Part shown: positions 26,323 to 37,271 of the stretch, one piece after another
Position numbering within the stretch: the stretch's first letter is position 1
Layout of the letters: each line of letters starts with the position of its first letter
NCBI RefSeq assembly: GCF_004346195.1
Contig: NZ_SMAK01000010.1
Coordinates: forward strand, 1 to 64,000
Origin: Tepidamorphus gemmatus
GTDB lineage: Bacteria > Pseudomonadota > Alphaproteobacteria > Rhizobiales > Tepidamorphaceae
Length of the DNA: 64,000 bases
Reading direction: 5' to 3'
Position numbers and translations under genes: made by a program
Notes under the pieces: generated by a model
The model's input: the letters and a program-made list of their open reading frames with translations, nothing else
What the model was told of the DNA's origin: nothing
The model's database searches: none

Positions 26323-26710
26323 TCCACGCTCCTTGACGGGTTTGCCTGCGACCGGCGCGACGAGGAACCAACGGCCACGCCATCGCATGGCATCCGGTGT
26401 AGGGAGCCGACATGTCCGGGATACGTCGCGGGCATGTCGCCGACCGCGCCGAAGGTTTCGATCGTATCGGGAGAATTTCAGGAGACCTGCGGTTGCACCT
26501 GGCGCCGGCGATGCCTTCCGCTGCCGCGATAGGTCCGGTCCCGTCCGGCATGGCGATGGCGAACGCGACCCGCCCGCCGGTCGAGGCGACCCGCGACATG
26601 GCTTGATCCGCAGCGTCTGTCTGGAAGTGCGGGCCGCGGCCGATCGGCGCCCAGACGACGGTGCCAGGGCGGCAAGCGCGACAGGGACAGCGGCAGCTGT
26701 CACGTCTAGA

Positions 26711-26727
26711 ATGCGAATGAGTTGCAA
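26711..26727. promoter_or_regulatory. Mur/Fur-like operator 1 of the sit operon
   Basis: ATGCGAATGAGTTGCAA, an imperfect inverted repeat of TGCRA around five bases. It covers the predicted -35 box. It matches 13 of 17 positions of the perfect copy at 26748 and fits the TGCAA-N-TTGCA pattern known for the alphaproteobacterial manganese regulator Mur. Confidence 0.7.
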
Positions 26728-26749
26728 TTGCGGAAGCAAGCGCTATATT
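26722..26749 (+). promoter_or_regulatory. Promoter of the sit operon
   Basis: TTGCAA at 26722-26727 and TATATT at 26744-26749 are separated by 16 bases, a good sigma-70 arrangement. Transcription would begin near 26756, leaving a leader of about 27 bases before the ATG at 26784. Confidence 0.65.
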
Positions 26750-26764
26750 GCGAATGGATCGCAA
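26748..26764. promoter_or_regulatory. Mur/Fur-like operator 2 of the sit operon
   Basis: TTGCGAATGGATCGCAA, a perfect inverted repeat TTGCGA-N5-TCGCAA. It spans the end of the -10 box and the predicted start of transcription, 37 bases from operator 1. Confidence 0.72.
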
Positions 26765-26783
26765 CTGCGTGCGGGATGAGAGC

Positions 26784-27689
26784 ATGGCCTCGCCGTCAAT
26801 GACGTTAGCCGCCCTCGCGCTTGCGGCGGTGATCGCAGCCGCGCCCGGAAGAGCGGGCGCGGCCGAGGACGATCGTTTCAAGGTCATCACCACCTTCACC
26901 GTCATCGCCGACATGGCCCGCAACGTCGCCGGAGATGCGGCGACGGTAGACTCCATCACCAAGCCCGGCGCCGAGATCCACAATTACCAGCCGACGCCCG
27001 GCGACCTTCTCAAGGCGCAGGATGCCGACCTGATCCTCTGGAATGGACTCAACCTGGAACTGTGGTTCGAGAAGTTCTTCCGCAACCTAAGGGACGTGCC
27101 GGCTGCGGTGGTGAGCGAGGGCATCGAGCCACTCGGCATCGCCGAGGGGCCGTATCGGGGCAAGCCCAATCCACATGCCTGGATGTCGCCGAGCGACGCG
27201 CTCGTCTATGTCGACAACATCGCCGCCGCCTTCGCGCGGCACGATCCCGATAATGCGGCGACCTACCGGGCGAATGCGGAGGCCTACAAGCAGACGATCA
27301 CCGAGACCATCGCGCCGATCCGCGCCCGCCTCGATGCGATTCCGCAGGAGCGGCGCTGGCTGGTCACCAGCGAGGGTGCGTTCAGCTATCTGGCACGCGA
27401 CTTCGGGCTGAAGGAACTGTATCTTTGGCCGATCAACGCGGACCAGCAGGGAACCCCGCAACAGGTGCGCAAGGTGATCGACGCGGTGCGGCAGCACGGC
27501 ATTCCGGTGGTGTTCTCCGAGAGCACGGTCTCCGACCGGCCGGCGCGCCAGATCGCCCGCGAGACCGGTGCGGCATATGGTGGCGTGCTCTATGTCGACT
27601 CGCTGAGCGAGCCGGACGGGCCAGTACCGACCTATCTCGACCTGCTGCGGGTCACCACCGAAACGATCGCCGAAGGGCTGACGAAATGA
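26784..27689 (+). CDS. sitA: Mn/Fe ABC transporter substrate-binding protein (SitA/MntA type)
   Basis: Periplasmic metal-binding lipoprotein-class (cluster 9) protein of 301 aa with a Sec signal ([20 protein letters not shown]). The four metal ligands expected for the Mn/Fe branch are visible: His66 (EIHNYQPTP), His131 (NPHAW), Glu197 (SEGAF) and Asp272 (YVDSLS). There is no histidine-rich loop, which argues for Mn/Fe over Zn. The start at 26784 is preferred because the ATG at 26754 would lie at the transcription start within operator 2. It overlaps sitB by ATGA. Confidence 0.92.
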   Translation: MASPSMTLAALALAAVIAAAPGRAGAAEDDRFKVITTFTVIADMARNVAGDAATVDSITKPGAEIHNYQPTPGDLLKAQDADLILWNGLNLELWFEKFFRNLRDVPAAVVSEGIEPLGIAEGPYRGKPNPHAWMSPSDALVYVDNIAAAFARHDPDNAATYRANAEAYKQTITETIAPIRARLDAIPQERRWLVTSEGAFSYLARDFGLKELYLWPINADQQGTPQQVRKVIDAVRQHGIPVVFSESTVSDRPARQIARETGAAYGGVLYVDSLSEPDGPVPTYLDLLRVTTETIAEGLTK

Positions 27690-28612
27690 CCTGCGCCGCC
27701 ACGCCCGTGACGCTGCGGGCAGATGCGCCGGCGGGCGCATCGGCAGGAGAGCCGGCGCCTGCGCCGGACAGCGGCATAGCGGTCAACGGCGTCACCGTCA
27801 CCTATCGCTCCGGAGTCAGCGCGCTGCGCGATGCGACCTTCGCGATCCCGACCGGCACCATCACCGCGCTGGTTGGCGTCAACGGCTCAGGCAAATCGAC
27901 CCTGTTCAAGGCGATCATGGGCTTCCTGCGCACGGCGCGTGGCAGCATCACGGTGCTCGGCCGGCCGGTCGAGGCAGCGCTGAAGGCCAATCTCGTCGCG
28001 TATGTGCCGCAGGCCGAGGAGGTCGACTGGAGCTTCCCCGTCCTCGTCGAGGATGTGGTGATGATGGGCCGCTACGGGCGCATGAACATGCTGCGCATCC
28101 CCCGGGCGGCAGACCGCGCCGCGGTCGCCGACGCGCTCGACAGGGTCGGCATGACCGAGTTCCGCCGGCGGCAGATCGGCGAACTGTCGGGCGGTCAGAA
28201 GAAGCGGGTGTTCCTCGCCCGTGCGCTGGCCCAGGATGCCCGCGTCATCCTGCTCGACGAGCCGTTCACCGGCGTCGACGTCAAGACCGAGGAGGCGATC
28301 ATCGCGCTCCTGCGCAACCTGCGCGAGGAAGGCCGGGTGATGCTCGTCTCCACCCACAATCTCGGTTCGGTCCCCGATTTCTGCGACCGCACCGTGTTGC
28401 TGCGCAACACGGTGCTGGCCTACGGCCCGACTTCGCAGGTGTTCACCCAGGCCAATCTCGAGCGCGCCTTCGGCGGCGTGCTGCGGCACTTCCCGCTGGG
28501 CGGCACCGATCCCGCCGGCCAGCAGGCGGTGGGGGTCATCACCGACGACGAGCGGCCCTTCGTGGTCTATGGCGAGGGCACGGCCGGGGAGAGAGCGGAG
28601 CGCCCGCGTTGA
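27686..28612 (+). CDS. sitB: Mn/Fe ABC transporter ATPase (SitB type)
   Basis: ATP-binding subunit of 308 aa. Walker A is GVNGSGKST, the Q-loop is [14 protein letters not shown] as typical for SitB/MntB, the signature is LSGGQKKR, Walker B is RVILLDEPF and the H-loop VSTHNLG. The [19 protein letters not shown] text is diagnostic of the Mn/Fe branch. The start overlaps sitA (ATGA). The C-terminal 45 residues are an extension beyond the usual end. Confidence 0.93.
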   Translation: MTCAATPVTLRADAPAGASAGEPAPAPDSGIAVNGVTVTYRSGVSALRDATFAIPTGTITALVGVNGSGKSTLFKAIMGFLRTARGSITVLGRPVEAALKANLVAYVPQAEEVDWSFPVLVEDVVMMGRYGRMNMLRIPRAADRAAVADALDRVGMTEFRRRQIGELSGGQKKRVFLARALAQDARVILLDEPFTGVDVKTEEAIIALLRNLREEGRVMLVSTHNLGSVPDFCDRTVLLRNTVLAYGPTSQVFTQANLERAFGGVLRHFPLGGTDPAGQQAVGVITDDERPFVVYGEGTAGERAERPR

Positions 28613-29466
28613 CCGACCTGCTGCTCGAACCGTTCCGCTACGGCTACATGGTCAACGCCATGTGCGTCGGGGCGCTGGTCGGGGCGGTCTGTGCCTTCCT
28701 GTCGGCCTTCCTGATGCTGAAGGGCTGGTCGCTGATCGGCGACGCGCTGTCGCACTCGATCGTGCCCGGCGTCGCCGGGGCCTACATGCTGGGACTGCCC
28801 TTCGCGCTCGGCGCGTTTCTCGCGGGCGGACTGGCGGCCGGTGCCATGCTGTTCCTCAACCAGCGAACCCGGCTCAAGGAGGACGCGATCATCGGGCTGA
28901 TCTTCACCTCCTTCTTCGGTCTTGGCCTGTTCATGGTGTCGCTGTCGCCGGCCTCGGTGAACGTGCAGACCATCGTGCTCGGCAACATCCTGGCGATCAC
29001 GCCGGAGGACACGCTGCAGCTCGTCGTCATCGGCACCATCTCGCTCGCCGTGCTGATCGTGACGTGGAAGGACCTGATGGTCACCTTCTTCGACGAGGGC
29101 CACGCCCGCTCGATCGGTCTCAACCCGCCGCTGCTGAAGACGGTGTTCTTCACGCTGCTGGCAGCCTCGACGGTGGCAGCCTTGCAGACGGTCGGCGCCT
29201 TCCTGGTGATCGCCATGGTGGTGACGCCGGGCGCCACCGCCTACCTGCTCACCGACCGGTTCCCCAGGCTGATCGCCCTCGCCGTGGCGATCGGAGCGGG
29301 GGCCTGCTTCCTGGGGGCCTATCTCAGCTACTTCCTCGACGGGGCGACCGGCGGCATCATCGTCTGTCTGCAGACGGCAGTGTTCCTCGCTGCCTTCTTG
29401 CTCGCTCCCAAGCATGGTCTCCTCGCCGCACGGCGGCGTGCGGCGCGTGTGGCGGCGGCACCATGA
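28609..29466 (+). CDS. sitC: Mn/Fe ABC transporter permease (SitC type)
   Basis: An ABC-3 family permease of 285 aa with about eight hydrophobic segments. It begins [15 protein letters not shown] and has the family motif [20 protein letters not shown]. The reading frame opens with TTG at 28609, which overlaps the sitB stop as TTGA; a purine-rich GGGGAGAGAGCGGAG lies just upstream. An ATG start would cut off the conserved N-terminus, so TTG with translational coupling is likely. It overlaps sitD by ATGA. Confidence 0.9.
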   Translation: MTDLLLEPFRYGYMVNAMCVGALVGAVCAFLSAFLMLKGWSLIGDALSHSIVPGVAGAYMLGLPFALGAFLAGGLAAGAMLFLNQRTRLKEDAIIGLIFTSFFGLGLFMVSLSPASVNVQTIVLGNILAITPEDTLQLVVIGTISLAVLIVTWKDLMVTFFDEGHARSIGLNPPLLKTVFFTLLAASTVAALQTVGAFLVIAMVVTPGATAYLLTDRFPRLIALAVAIGAGACFLGAYLSYFLDGATGGIIVCLQTAVFLAAFLLAPKHGLLAARRRAARVAAAP

Positions 29467-30296
29467 CCCAATTCATCGCCGATCCGCTGATGCCGCTGCG
29501 CTTCGAGTTCATGCGCTACGCGCTGGCGATCGCGGTGCTCGTGGCGGTGCCGACAGCGCTGCTGTCCTGCTTCCTCGTGCTCAAGGGCTGGTCGCTGATG
29601 GGCGATGCGGTCTCGCACGCGGTGCTGCCCGGTGTGGTGCTGGCCTATATCGCGGGCCTGCCGCTCGGCGTCGGCGCCTTTGCCGCGGGCATGGGCTGTT
29701 CGCTGCTCACCGGCTGGCTCGACGCCAACAGCCGCATCAAACGCGACACGGTGATGGGCGTCGTGTTCTCCGGCATGTTCGCGCTCGGCCTGGTGCTGTA
29801 CATCCGCATCGAGACCGATGTCCATCTCGACCATATCCTGTTCGGCGACATGCTCGGCGTCGGGCCGGCCGACCTCCTGGAATCGGGGATCATCACGGCA
29901 GTCGTCGCCGGCATCCTTCTGCTCAAGTGGCGCGACTTGCTGCTGCACGCCTTCGACCCGACGCAGGCGCGGGCGATGGGCCTGCCTGTGGGCCTGCTGC
30001 ACTACGGGCTCCTGGCGATCCTGTCGCTGACGATCGTCGGGGCGCTGAAGGCGGTCGGCATCATCCTGGCCATCGCCATGCTGATCGCGCCGGGCGCCAT
30101 CGCCTTCCTCATGATGCGCTCGTTCGGCGCAATGCTGGGCGCGGCGGTCATCGTCGCCGTCGTCTGCTCGCTCGCCGGCGTCTATGCGAGCTTCTTCATC
30201 GATTCGGCCCCCGCGCCGACCATCGTGCTGCTGATGACGGCAGTGTTCGTCGCGGCATTCGTCCGGACGGTCCGCATGGCACAGGCGGCAGGGTGA
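29463..30296 (+). CDS. sitD: Mn/Fe ABC transporter permease (SitD type)
   Basis: The second ABC-3 permease, 277 aa, a paralogue of SitC. The shared motif reads LVLKGWSLMGDAVSHAVLPG, and other hallmarks are IRIETDVHLDHILFGDMLG and LHYGLLAILSLTIVGALKAVG. It ends one base before the stop of the convergent broken gene at 30297. The whole operon should be repressed under Mn (or Fe) sufficiency through the two operator copies upstream of sitA. Confidence 0.92.
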   Translation: MTQFIADPLMPLRFEFMRYALAIAVLVAVPTALLSCFLVLKGWSLMGDAVSHAVLPGVVLAYIAGLPLGVGAFAAGMGCSLLTGWLDANSRIKRDTVMGVVFSGMFALGLVLYIRIETDVHLDHILFGDMLGVGPADLLESGIITAVVAGILLLKWRDLLLHAFDPTQARAMGLPVGLLHYGLLAILSLTIVGALKAVGIILAIAMLIAPGAIAFLMMRSFGAMLGAAVIVAVVCSLAGVYASFFIDSAPAPTIVLLMTAVFVAAFVRTVRMAQAAG

Positions 30297-30582
30297 CTAC
30301 AATCCCAGGAACTTGAAGGGCTCGGCCTCGACGAAGCGGTCCGAGACATCGCCGGAGAAGAGGTCGGTCTGGTCGGGGCCGAGATCGAGGGTCGTCACCT
30401 TGCCGGTCCGCGGCGACAGGTCGACCTTGCTCAGGTCCACCCAGCTCAGGTCCGCCCAGAAGAGGTTCGGCTCAGCGCCGATTCGCAGAAGCAGCGCTTG
30501 CGCTTCAAGTCGGCGACGGTGCGACCGTCGCGGCGAGTGCGATGGCGAGCGCCGTGATGGCGGCGGCCGGACGATGTCGCAT
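30297..30582 (-). pseudogene. Broken small secreted-protein gene (frameshift after the signal peptide)
   Basis: A well-placed ribosome site (GGGAGGG) and ATG at 30582 start a signal-peptide-like frame (MRHRPAAAITALAIALAATV) that stops after 25 codons. Another frame, open from the same region to a stop at 30297, encodes a protein-like tail, TGKVTTLDLGPDQTDLFSGD, ending FVEAEPFKFLGL. The two pieces look like one small secreted protein split by an indel near 30500. A repeated-looking acidic stretch (WADLSWVDLSKVDLS) lies between. No family recognised; a sequencing error is a possible alternative. Confidence 0.35.
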
Positions 30583-30660
30583 GGCTGGCCCTCCCGATCG
30601 TCAGAGCCTATCGCGTCCGGCCGGGCCGGTCCGACATGTATCGCCCGGTCATGACCGCGG

Positions 30661-31803
30661 TCAGCGCTGACCGGGCTTGAGCTGGTAGAAGATGTGGGTG
30701 CCGATCCGTTCGAGACGCTTGAGGTAGCGCCCCCAGCGCGGGTTGACATAGGTGGCGTGGTAGTGGGTCGCCATCCCGACATTGTCGAGGAAGTAGTCAC
30801 CCTTGAGCGCCTCCTCGGCGATGCGCAAGGCCGTCGCCCAGGATTGCTTGTCGCGAATCGTCTCGGGGCGGCCGTCGCAGGCAAAGGAGAACTGGCAGCG
30901 GTTGCGCCATTGGCGATTCTGGTAGATCACCCCGCACACCGTGTTCGGATAGCGGTGATCGAGGACGCGGTTCAGCACCACCTGCGCCACCGCCATCTGC
31001 CCCGCCTCGCTCTCGCCGCGCGCCTCGAAGTAGATGGCGACGGCGAGGCACTGCCGGTCGCGCTCGAAATCCTCGATGTCGATGCGACTGCGCGCGAAGA
31101 TGTCGAACGGCGTGCTGAGCAGCGGCTGGAAGGCGATCGCGTGGTCGAGCCCGATCTGCGGGTCGAGCGAGGCGACCATCACTGGTCTGTCGTCGCGCGG
31201 CGGCGCCTTCGGCTTGAGGAACGCTCCGACCAACGGCCGCTCCTGCGGCGACGGCGGCTCGATGAGCAGCGGCGGAACGCGGATCATGCCGCCGGCGTCC
31301 GGGTCGACATGGTAGCGCGTTCCGGTGCCGGCACGGCTCATCAGGAGATCGCCCTTGGTCTCGCGCACCACCTCGGGAAACGCAACCTTGCCGGTCGAGA
31401 CCGGCGTCACCGAACCGGTGATGTCGGGATCGGCCGGGGCAAGGACGATCGTTTCGGACGGTATGGAGGCGGCGCCGAGCGACACGCCGACGGCGCGGCC
31501 GTCGGTGCCCGGATCGGCCTTCAACGGCAGCACCGGCTGGGCAACATGAACGGAGCCGTAGGGCGCGGCGACCAGGCTCGCCTGCCAGCGCGCGACGGAC
31601 TGTGCCTGCATGTCGACCAGCGCGGCGGCGTCCTGATAGGCGAGTTGCACCGTCGAGAAGAAGAACCAGGCGATGGCATAAGCGTAGGGCCGGTAGTTCC
31701 GGGCCCGTCGCCGACTGACATACCTCGCGCGTCCCCGCACCACGCAGACTCCACACAATCCACATGACGACGGCCGCATCACGGATCCGCGACCGTTACG
31801 CAA
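30661..31803 (-). CDS. SleB-like cell wall hydrolase (Hydrolase_2 domain)
   Basis: A 380-residue protein with one N-terminal membrane anchor (YAYAIAWFFFSTVQLAY), a long low-complexity proline-rich periplasmic region, and a C-terminal Hydrolase_2/SleB domain. That domain reads CLAVAIYFEARGESEAGQMA, then QVVLNRV, CGVIYQNRQW, CQFSFACDG and ATHYHATYVNPRW. The glutamate in YFEARGE is the likely catalytic acid. Such proteins cleave peptidoglycan glycan strands or cross-links during envelope growth. An alternative start is the ATG at 31779. It has its own 122-bp upstream gap. Confidence 0.85.
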   Translation of the reverse strand: MRNGRGSVMRPSSCGLCGVCVVRGRARYVSRRRARNYRPYAYAIAWFFFSTVQLAYQDAAALVDMQAQSVARWQASLVAAPYGSVHVAQPVLPLKADPGTDGRAVGVSLGAASIPSETIVLAPADPDITGSVTPVSTGKVAFPEVVRETKGDLLMSRAGTGTRYHVDPDAGGMIRVPPLLIEPPSPQERPLVGAFLKPKAPPRDDRPVMVASLDPQIGLDHAIAFQPLLSTPFDIFARSRIDIEDFERDRQCLAVAIYFEARGESEAGQMAVAQVVLNRVLDHRYPNTVCGVIYQNRQWRNRCQFSFACDGRPETIRDKQSWATALRIAEEALKGDYFLDNVGMATHYHATYVNPRWGRYLKRLERIGTHIFYQLKPGQR

Positions 31804-31925
31804 TGGCTCTCGCCCGGGGGCAGGGTGACCACATCCCCGCCGCAGGCAGAACTTGGCGGAAAAGTCTTTACAGTGGTTTAACTATGAAGAGAGGTGACGA
31901 GTACCGCGCCGGCGGTGATTCACGA

Positions 31926-32903
31926 TTACGCAATCGGTGCCCGCGGATCGCCTCTCCCCGCCGGTCCGATCCCGAGCCGCGCGGACAGCCGCTCGAGCAG
32001 TGCGCGGCGGCCGGAGAAGGGACGGGTGGGATCGAGCCCGGCCAGATCGGCGGCCACCGCCTGCAGACCCGCCGTGCCGAAGCGGCCGCGCACCGCGTCC
32101 TCGACCCAGGCACGTGCCTGTGCGGCCCGCAACCACCCGGCGCGGCTGCCTTCGGCGAGCCAGCGGCGGTGTGTATCGATCGCTGCCGAGAGAGCAGCAA
32201 GCCCGTCACCGGTCTGTGCCGAGACGGCGAGCACGATCGGCCGCCAGCCGTCGGGGCGAGGGCCAGACAACCCCAGCGCGCCCTCGACATCGGCCACCGC
32301 CCGCCGTGCTGCGGGTCCCGTGTCGGCCTTGGTGATGGCGAGGATGTGCGGCAGCTCCATGATGCCAGCCTTCATGAACTGCAGGCTGTCGCCCGAACCC
32401 GGCTGGATGCACAGCACGACCGTCTCGGCGGCGAACGCGATGTCGGCTTCCGACTGGCCGATCCCGACGCTCTCGATCAGTACCCGGCCGAAGGCGAGCC
32501 GCATCACCACCATCGCCGCCAGCGTGTGCTCGGACAGCCCGCCGAGCCGGTCGCGCGCCGCCATGGAGCGGACGAAGACGCCTTCGTCCTCGGGGTCCTT
32601 GCGGATGCGGGTGCGGTCGCCGAGCAGCGCGCCGCCGGTGGCACGCGAGGAGGGATCGACGGCGATGACCCCGACGCGGTCACCGGCACTGCGCCAGGCC
32701 CCCACCAGCGCATTGGCCAGTGTCGACTTGCCGACGCCCGGCGGGCCGGTCAGGCCGACCACGTGACCAGCACCTGCGGCCAGGGCCGCGTCGAGGAACG
32801 ATGCCACCTCGACGGAGTCCAGAACCTCCGTGGCGGTCAGCGCGGCGGCCACGTGTCGGCGGCGGCCGGCAGCGACCTGTTCGGGGGCGGGCAACCCGGT
32901 CAT
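31926..32903 (-). CDS. meaB: MeaB/ArgK-type G-protein chaperone of methylmalonyl-CoA mutase
   Basis: A 325-residue GTPase that guards and reloads the B12-dependent methylmalonyl-CoA mutase. Motifs are TGPPGVGKST (P-loop), VDPSS and RMGDRTRM-like DRTRIRKDPEDEGVFVRSM, ESVGIGQSE (the switch region of the family), and TKAD. The start at 32903 overlaps the stop of the small membrane-protein gene as ATGA. No mutase gene is in the window, which is usual, since meaB is often unlinked in this order. Confidence 0.88.
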   Translation of the reverse strand: MTGLPAPEQVAAGRRRHVAAALTATEVLDSVEVASFLDAALAAGAGHVVGLTGPPGVGKSTLANALVGAWRSAGDRVGVIAVDPSSRATGGALLGDRTRIRKDPEDEGVFVRSMAARDRLGGLSEHTLAAMVVMRLAFGRVLIESVGIGQSEADIAFAAETVVLCIQPGSGDSLQFMKAGIMELPHILAITKADTGPAARRAVADVEGALGLSGPRPDGWRPIVLAVSAQTGDGLAALSAAIDTHRRWLAEGSRAGWLRAAQARAWVEDAVRGRFGTAGLQAVAADLAGLDPTRPFSGRRALLERLSARLGIGPAGRGDPRAPIA

Positions 32904-33109
32904 GGCAGGATTCCCAGATGCACCAGCGACTTGCAGCCGCCCATGGCGATCAGCACCGCCAGGAGCCCGATCAGGCCCGCCTCGACGGCGGGCATCGGCC
33001 GCTCCATCACCGCCCGCAGGGCGAACGGCGCCGCAAACAGCAGCACGAGCACGAAGGCGCCGTCCAGCGACAGTGCCCAGCCCCAGCAGACGCCTGAGGG
33101 GGTGAACAT
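32900..33109 (-). CDS. Small two-helix membrane protein
   Basis: A 69-residue protein with two hydrophobic segments (LDGAFVLVLLFAAPFALRAV and AVEAGLIGLLAVLIAMGG). It is not a recognised family. It lies 17 bp after ppdK and is coupled to meaB by an ATGA overlap, so it is probably cotranscribed with both. The longer frame up to 33208 would overlap ppdK and is rejected. Confidence 0.55.
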   Translation of the reverse strand: MFTPSGVCWGWALSLDGAFVLVLLFAAPFALRAVMERPMPAVEAGLIGLLAVLIAMGGCKSLVHLGILP

Positions 33110-33126
33110 GCCGCGCCGCCCCGGTG

Positions 33127-35805
<2,679 letters not shown>

Positions 35806-35829
35806 CTGTCAGTTTCTCCGTCAAAATGC

Positions 35830-35848
35830 CCGGCGGCGTCTCCGCCGG
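35830..35848 (-). terminator. Terminator-like hairpin in the ppdK leader
   Basis: Read on the minus strand: CCGGCGG, loop AGACG, CCGCCGG, then GCATTTTG. It ends about 24 bases before the ppdK ATG. It could stop read-through from the DUF3096 gene or act as an attenuator; the T-run is short. Confidence 0.35.
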
Positions 35849-36076
35849 CAGCCCCGGCGCCAGACGTGCCGGCATCCCCATCGCGCAAAATTCCGGCGGT
35901 TTCAATGTTGCGGCGCAAAATACAGCAGACGCGATCGGACGGAACGGCATCCCGAAAGCCTTCGTTAACCACTGTGGCGCAGGCTCGTGCGGAGGCCTGA
36001 CGGAGCGTCCGCGGGCCGCTCGCGCCGGTCCCGCGGCGAGCAGCGCGGAAGCCGGCATGGTGCGGGAGCCGCAGCA

Positions 36077-36397
36077 ATGAAAGGTGTTCTCGCCGTCTCC
36101 ATCATCGTCGCCGGACTGGCGACGCCGCTGGCAGCGACACGTGTGGCCGCCGACGTCTTCGATACCCGGCCGGATCTTAGGTTCTGCATGGCCGCCATGC
36201 TGCGCGGGTTCGGCAACGGACTCGAGGAAAGGGCCTGCGCCAAGCTCTACGACCTGCCGTCGGCCTATCACTTCACCTGTGCGCGCGGCGTCGTGCGCGG
36301 GTTTCGCAGCGACAGCGACCGCGCCGCCTGTGCGTCGTTCTTCGAGCAGCAGGCCTCGGCAGCGAAGGCGGCGCATGTGCGGCCGCAGACGCCCTGA
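36077..36397 (+). CDS. Small secreted cysteine-containing protein
   Basis: A 106-residue protein with a Sec signal peptide (MKGVLAVSIIVAGLATPLAA) and a mature domain with four cysteines (FCMAAML, RACAKLYDL, FTCARG, AACASFF), likely two disulfides. The family is not recognised. The longer upstream frame from 35987 has no features. It is divergent from ppdK and convergent with the DUF3096 gene. Confidence 0.6.
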   Translation: MKGVLAVSIIVAGLATPLAATRVAADVFDTRPDLRFCMAAMLRGFGNGLEERACAKLYDLPSAYHFTCARGVVRGFRSDSDRAACASFFEQQASAAKAAHVRPQTP

Positions 36398-36446
36398 CCG
36401 GTGAAATCCGGAACGCCCGCTTGCCCCCGGTCCGGCGAAACCCGCC

Positions 36447-36584
36447 TCAGCCGACGAGACCGAGGATGCCGATGAGGATCAGGTAGACGGCGACCACGTA
36501 GTTCAGCAACCGCGGCATGATCAGGATGAGCACCCCGGCGATCAGGGCAATCAGCGGCTGGATGGTGATGATGTCGACGGTCAT
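36447..36584 (-). CDS. DUF3096 small membrane protein
   Basis: A 45-residue protein made almost wholly of two hydrophobic helices: IQPLIALIAGVLILIMPR, then LLNYVVAVYLILIGILGLVG. This is the DUF3096 pattern seen widely in proteobacteria; the function is unknown. GGAGATG lies eight bases before the ATG. It is followed on the same strand by ppdK after the opposite-strand gene. Confidence 0.75.
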   Translation of the reverse strand: MTVDIITIQPLIALIAGVLILIMPRLLNYVVAVYLILIGILGLVG

Positions 36585-36800
36585 CGGAAGCATCTCCTGC
36601 GTTGCGGCCCGGACGCCGAATCACGCCGGGGCGGGGCGCCACTCTACGCCCCGCCCATAACGTCCGTGAGGGCCGATCGTTCGCGATGGCGGCGCCGCCG
36701 GAGGGCGGAGACATCGGCGAAACCGGACCGACGTCGGATTGAAACACCGCAGGCGCATACAGGCGCGATCCAACCCCCGTTCCGCAAGAGGAGTCCTGTC

Positions 36801-37223
36801 GTGCCTGTCGCGTTCCGCTTCTTCCGGTCTGCCGTCGCCTTCGCGGTGCTCGGCCTGTCGCTCGGCCTCTACATGGCGCTCGGCCACGACCACGCGCAGA
36901 TCCCGACCCATGTGCACCTTTTGATGATCGGCTGGGTGTCGATGTTCCTGTTCGGCGCCTTCTATGCGCTGGTCCCCGCCGCCGCGGGGCGCGCCGCCCT
37001 CGTCCAGTGGTGGCTTGCCAATACCGGCGTGGCGGTCATGATCCCGGGCCTCTGGCTGATCTTCGCCGGCACGCCGCAGATCGGCGGGCCTGTCGCCACG
37101 CTCGGCGCCTTGGTCGTGTTCGCTGCGATGCTGACCTTCGCCGGCATCGTCTGGTGGATGACGATGGCCCGGCACGGCGCCGCAACCTCCCGCCCCGCCG
37201 GTCCCGGCGCGACGATCCGCTGA
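36801..37223 (+). CDS. Small four-helix membrane protein, heme-copper oxidase subunit I-like/NnrS-related
   Basis: A 140-residue integral membrane protein with four hydrophobic helices. The segment HDHAQIPTHVHLLMIGWVSM carries histidines in the H.H..LLGW-like arrangement seen in short proteins often labelled cytochrome-c-oxidase-like. It begins at the GTG at 36801, with AAGAGGAG upstream; no ATG in frame keeps the first helix. Annotation as an oxidase subunit would be too strong: it lacks the remaining helices and ligands. It may be a heme- or redox-associated membrane protein. Confidence 0.6.
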   Translation: MPVAFRFFRSAVAFAVLGLSLGLYMALGHDHAQIPTHVHLLMIGWVSMFLFGAFYALVPAAAGRAALVQWWLANTGVAVMIPGLWLIFAGTPQIGGPVATLGALVVFAAMLTFAGIVWWMTMARHGAATSRPAGPGATIR

Positions 37224-37271
37224 GCCTGCGCCGGCGCGGGCGGCTTCTCTCGCCGGCGTGGCGCGCCGGCC

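Larger units (their letters stand above)
26323..26783. other. Divergent intergenic region between DUF1127 gene and sit operon
   Basis: The right 75 bases hold the sit promoter and two operator copies (listed separately). The left part must contain the promoter of the DUF1127 gene but shows no clear boxes. No additional gene is supported. Confidence 0.6.

Noticed and set aside
26748-26783. Earlier start (TTG or ATG at 26748/26754) for sitA
   Set aside because: These codons lie at or before the predicted transcription start inside operator 2, and they would put a charged stretch before the signal peptide.
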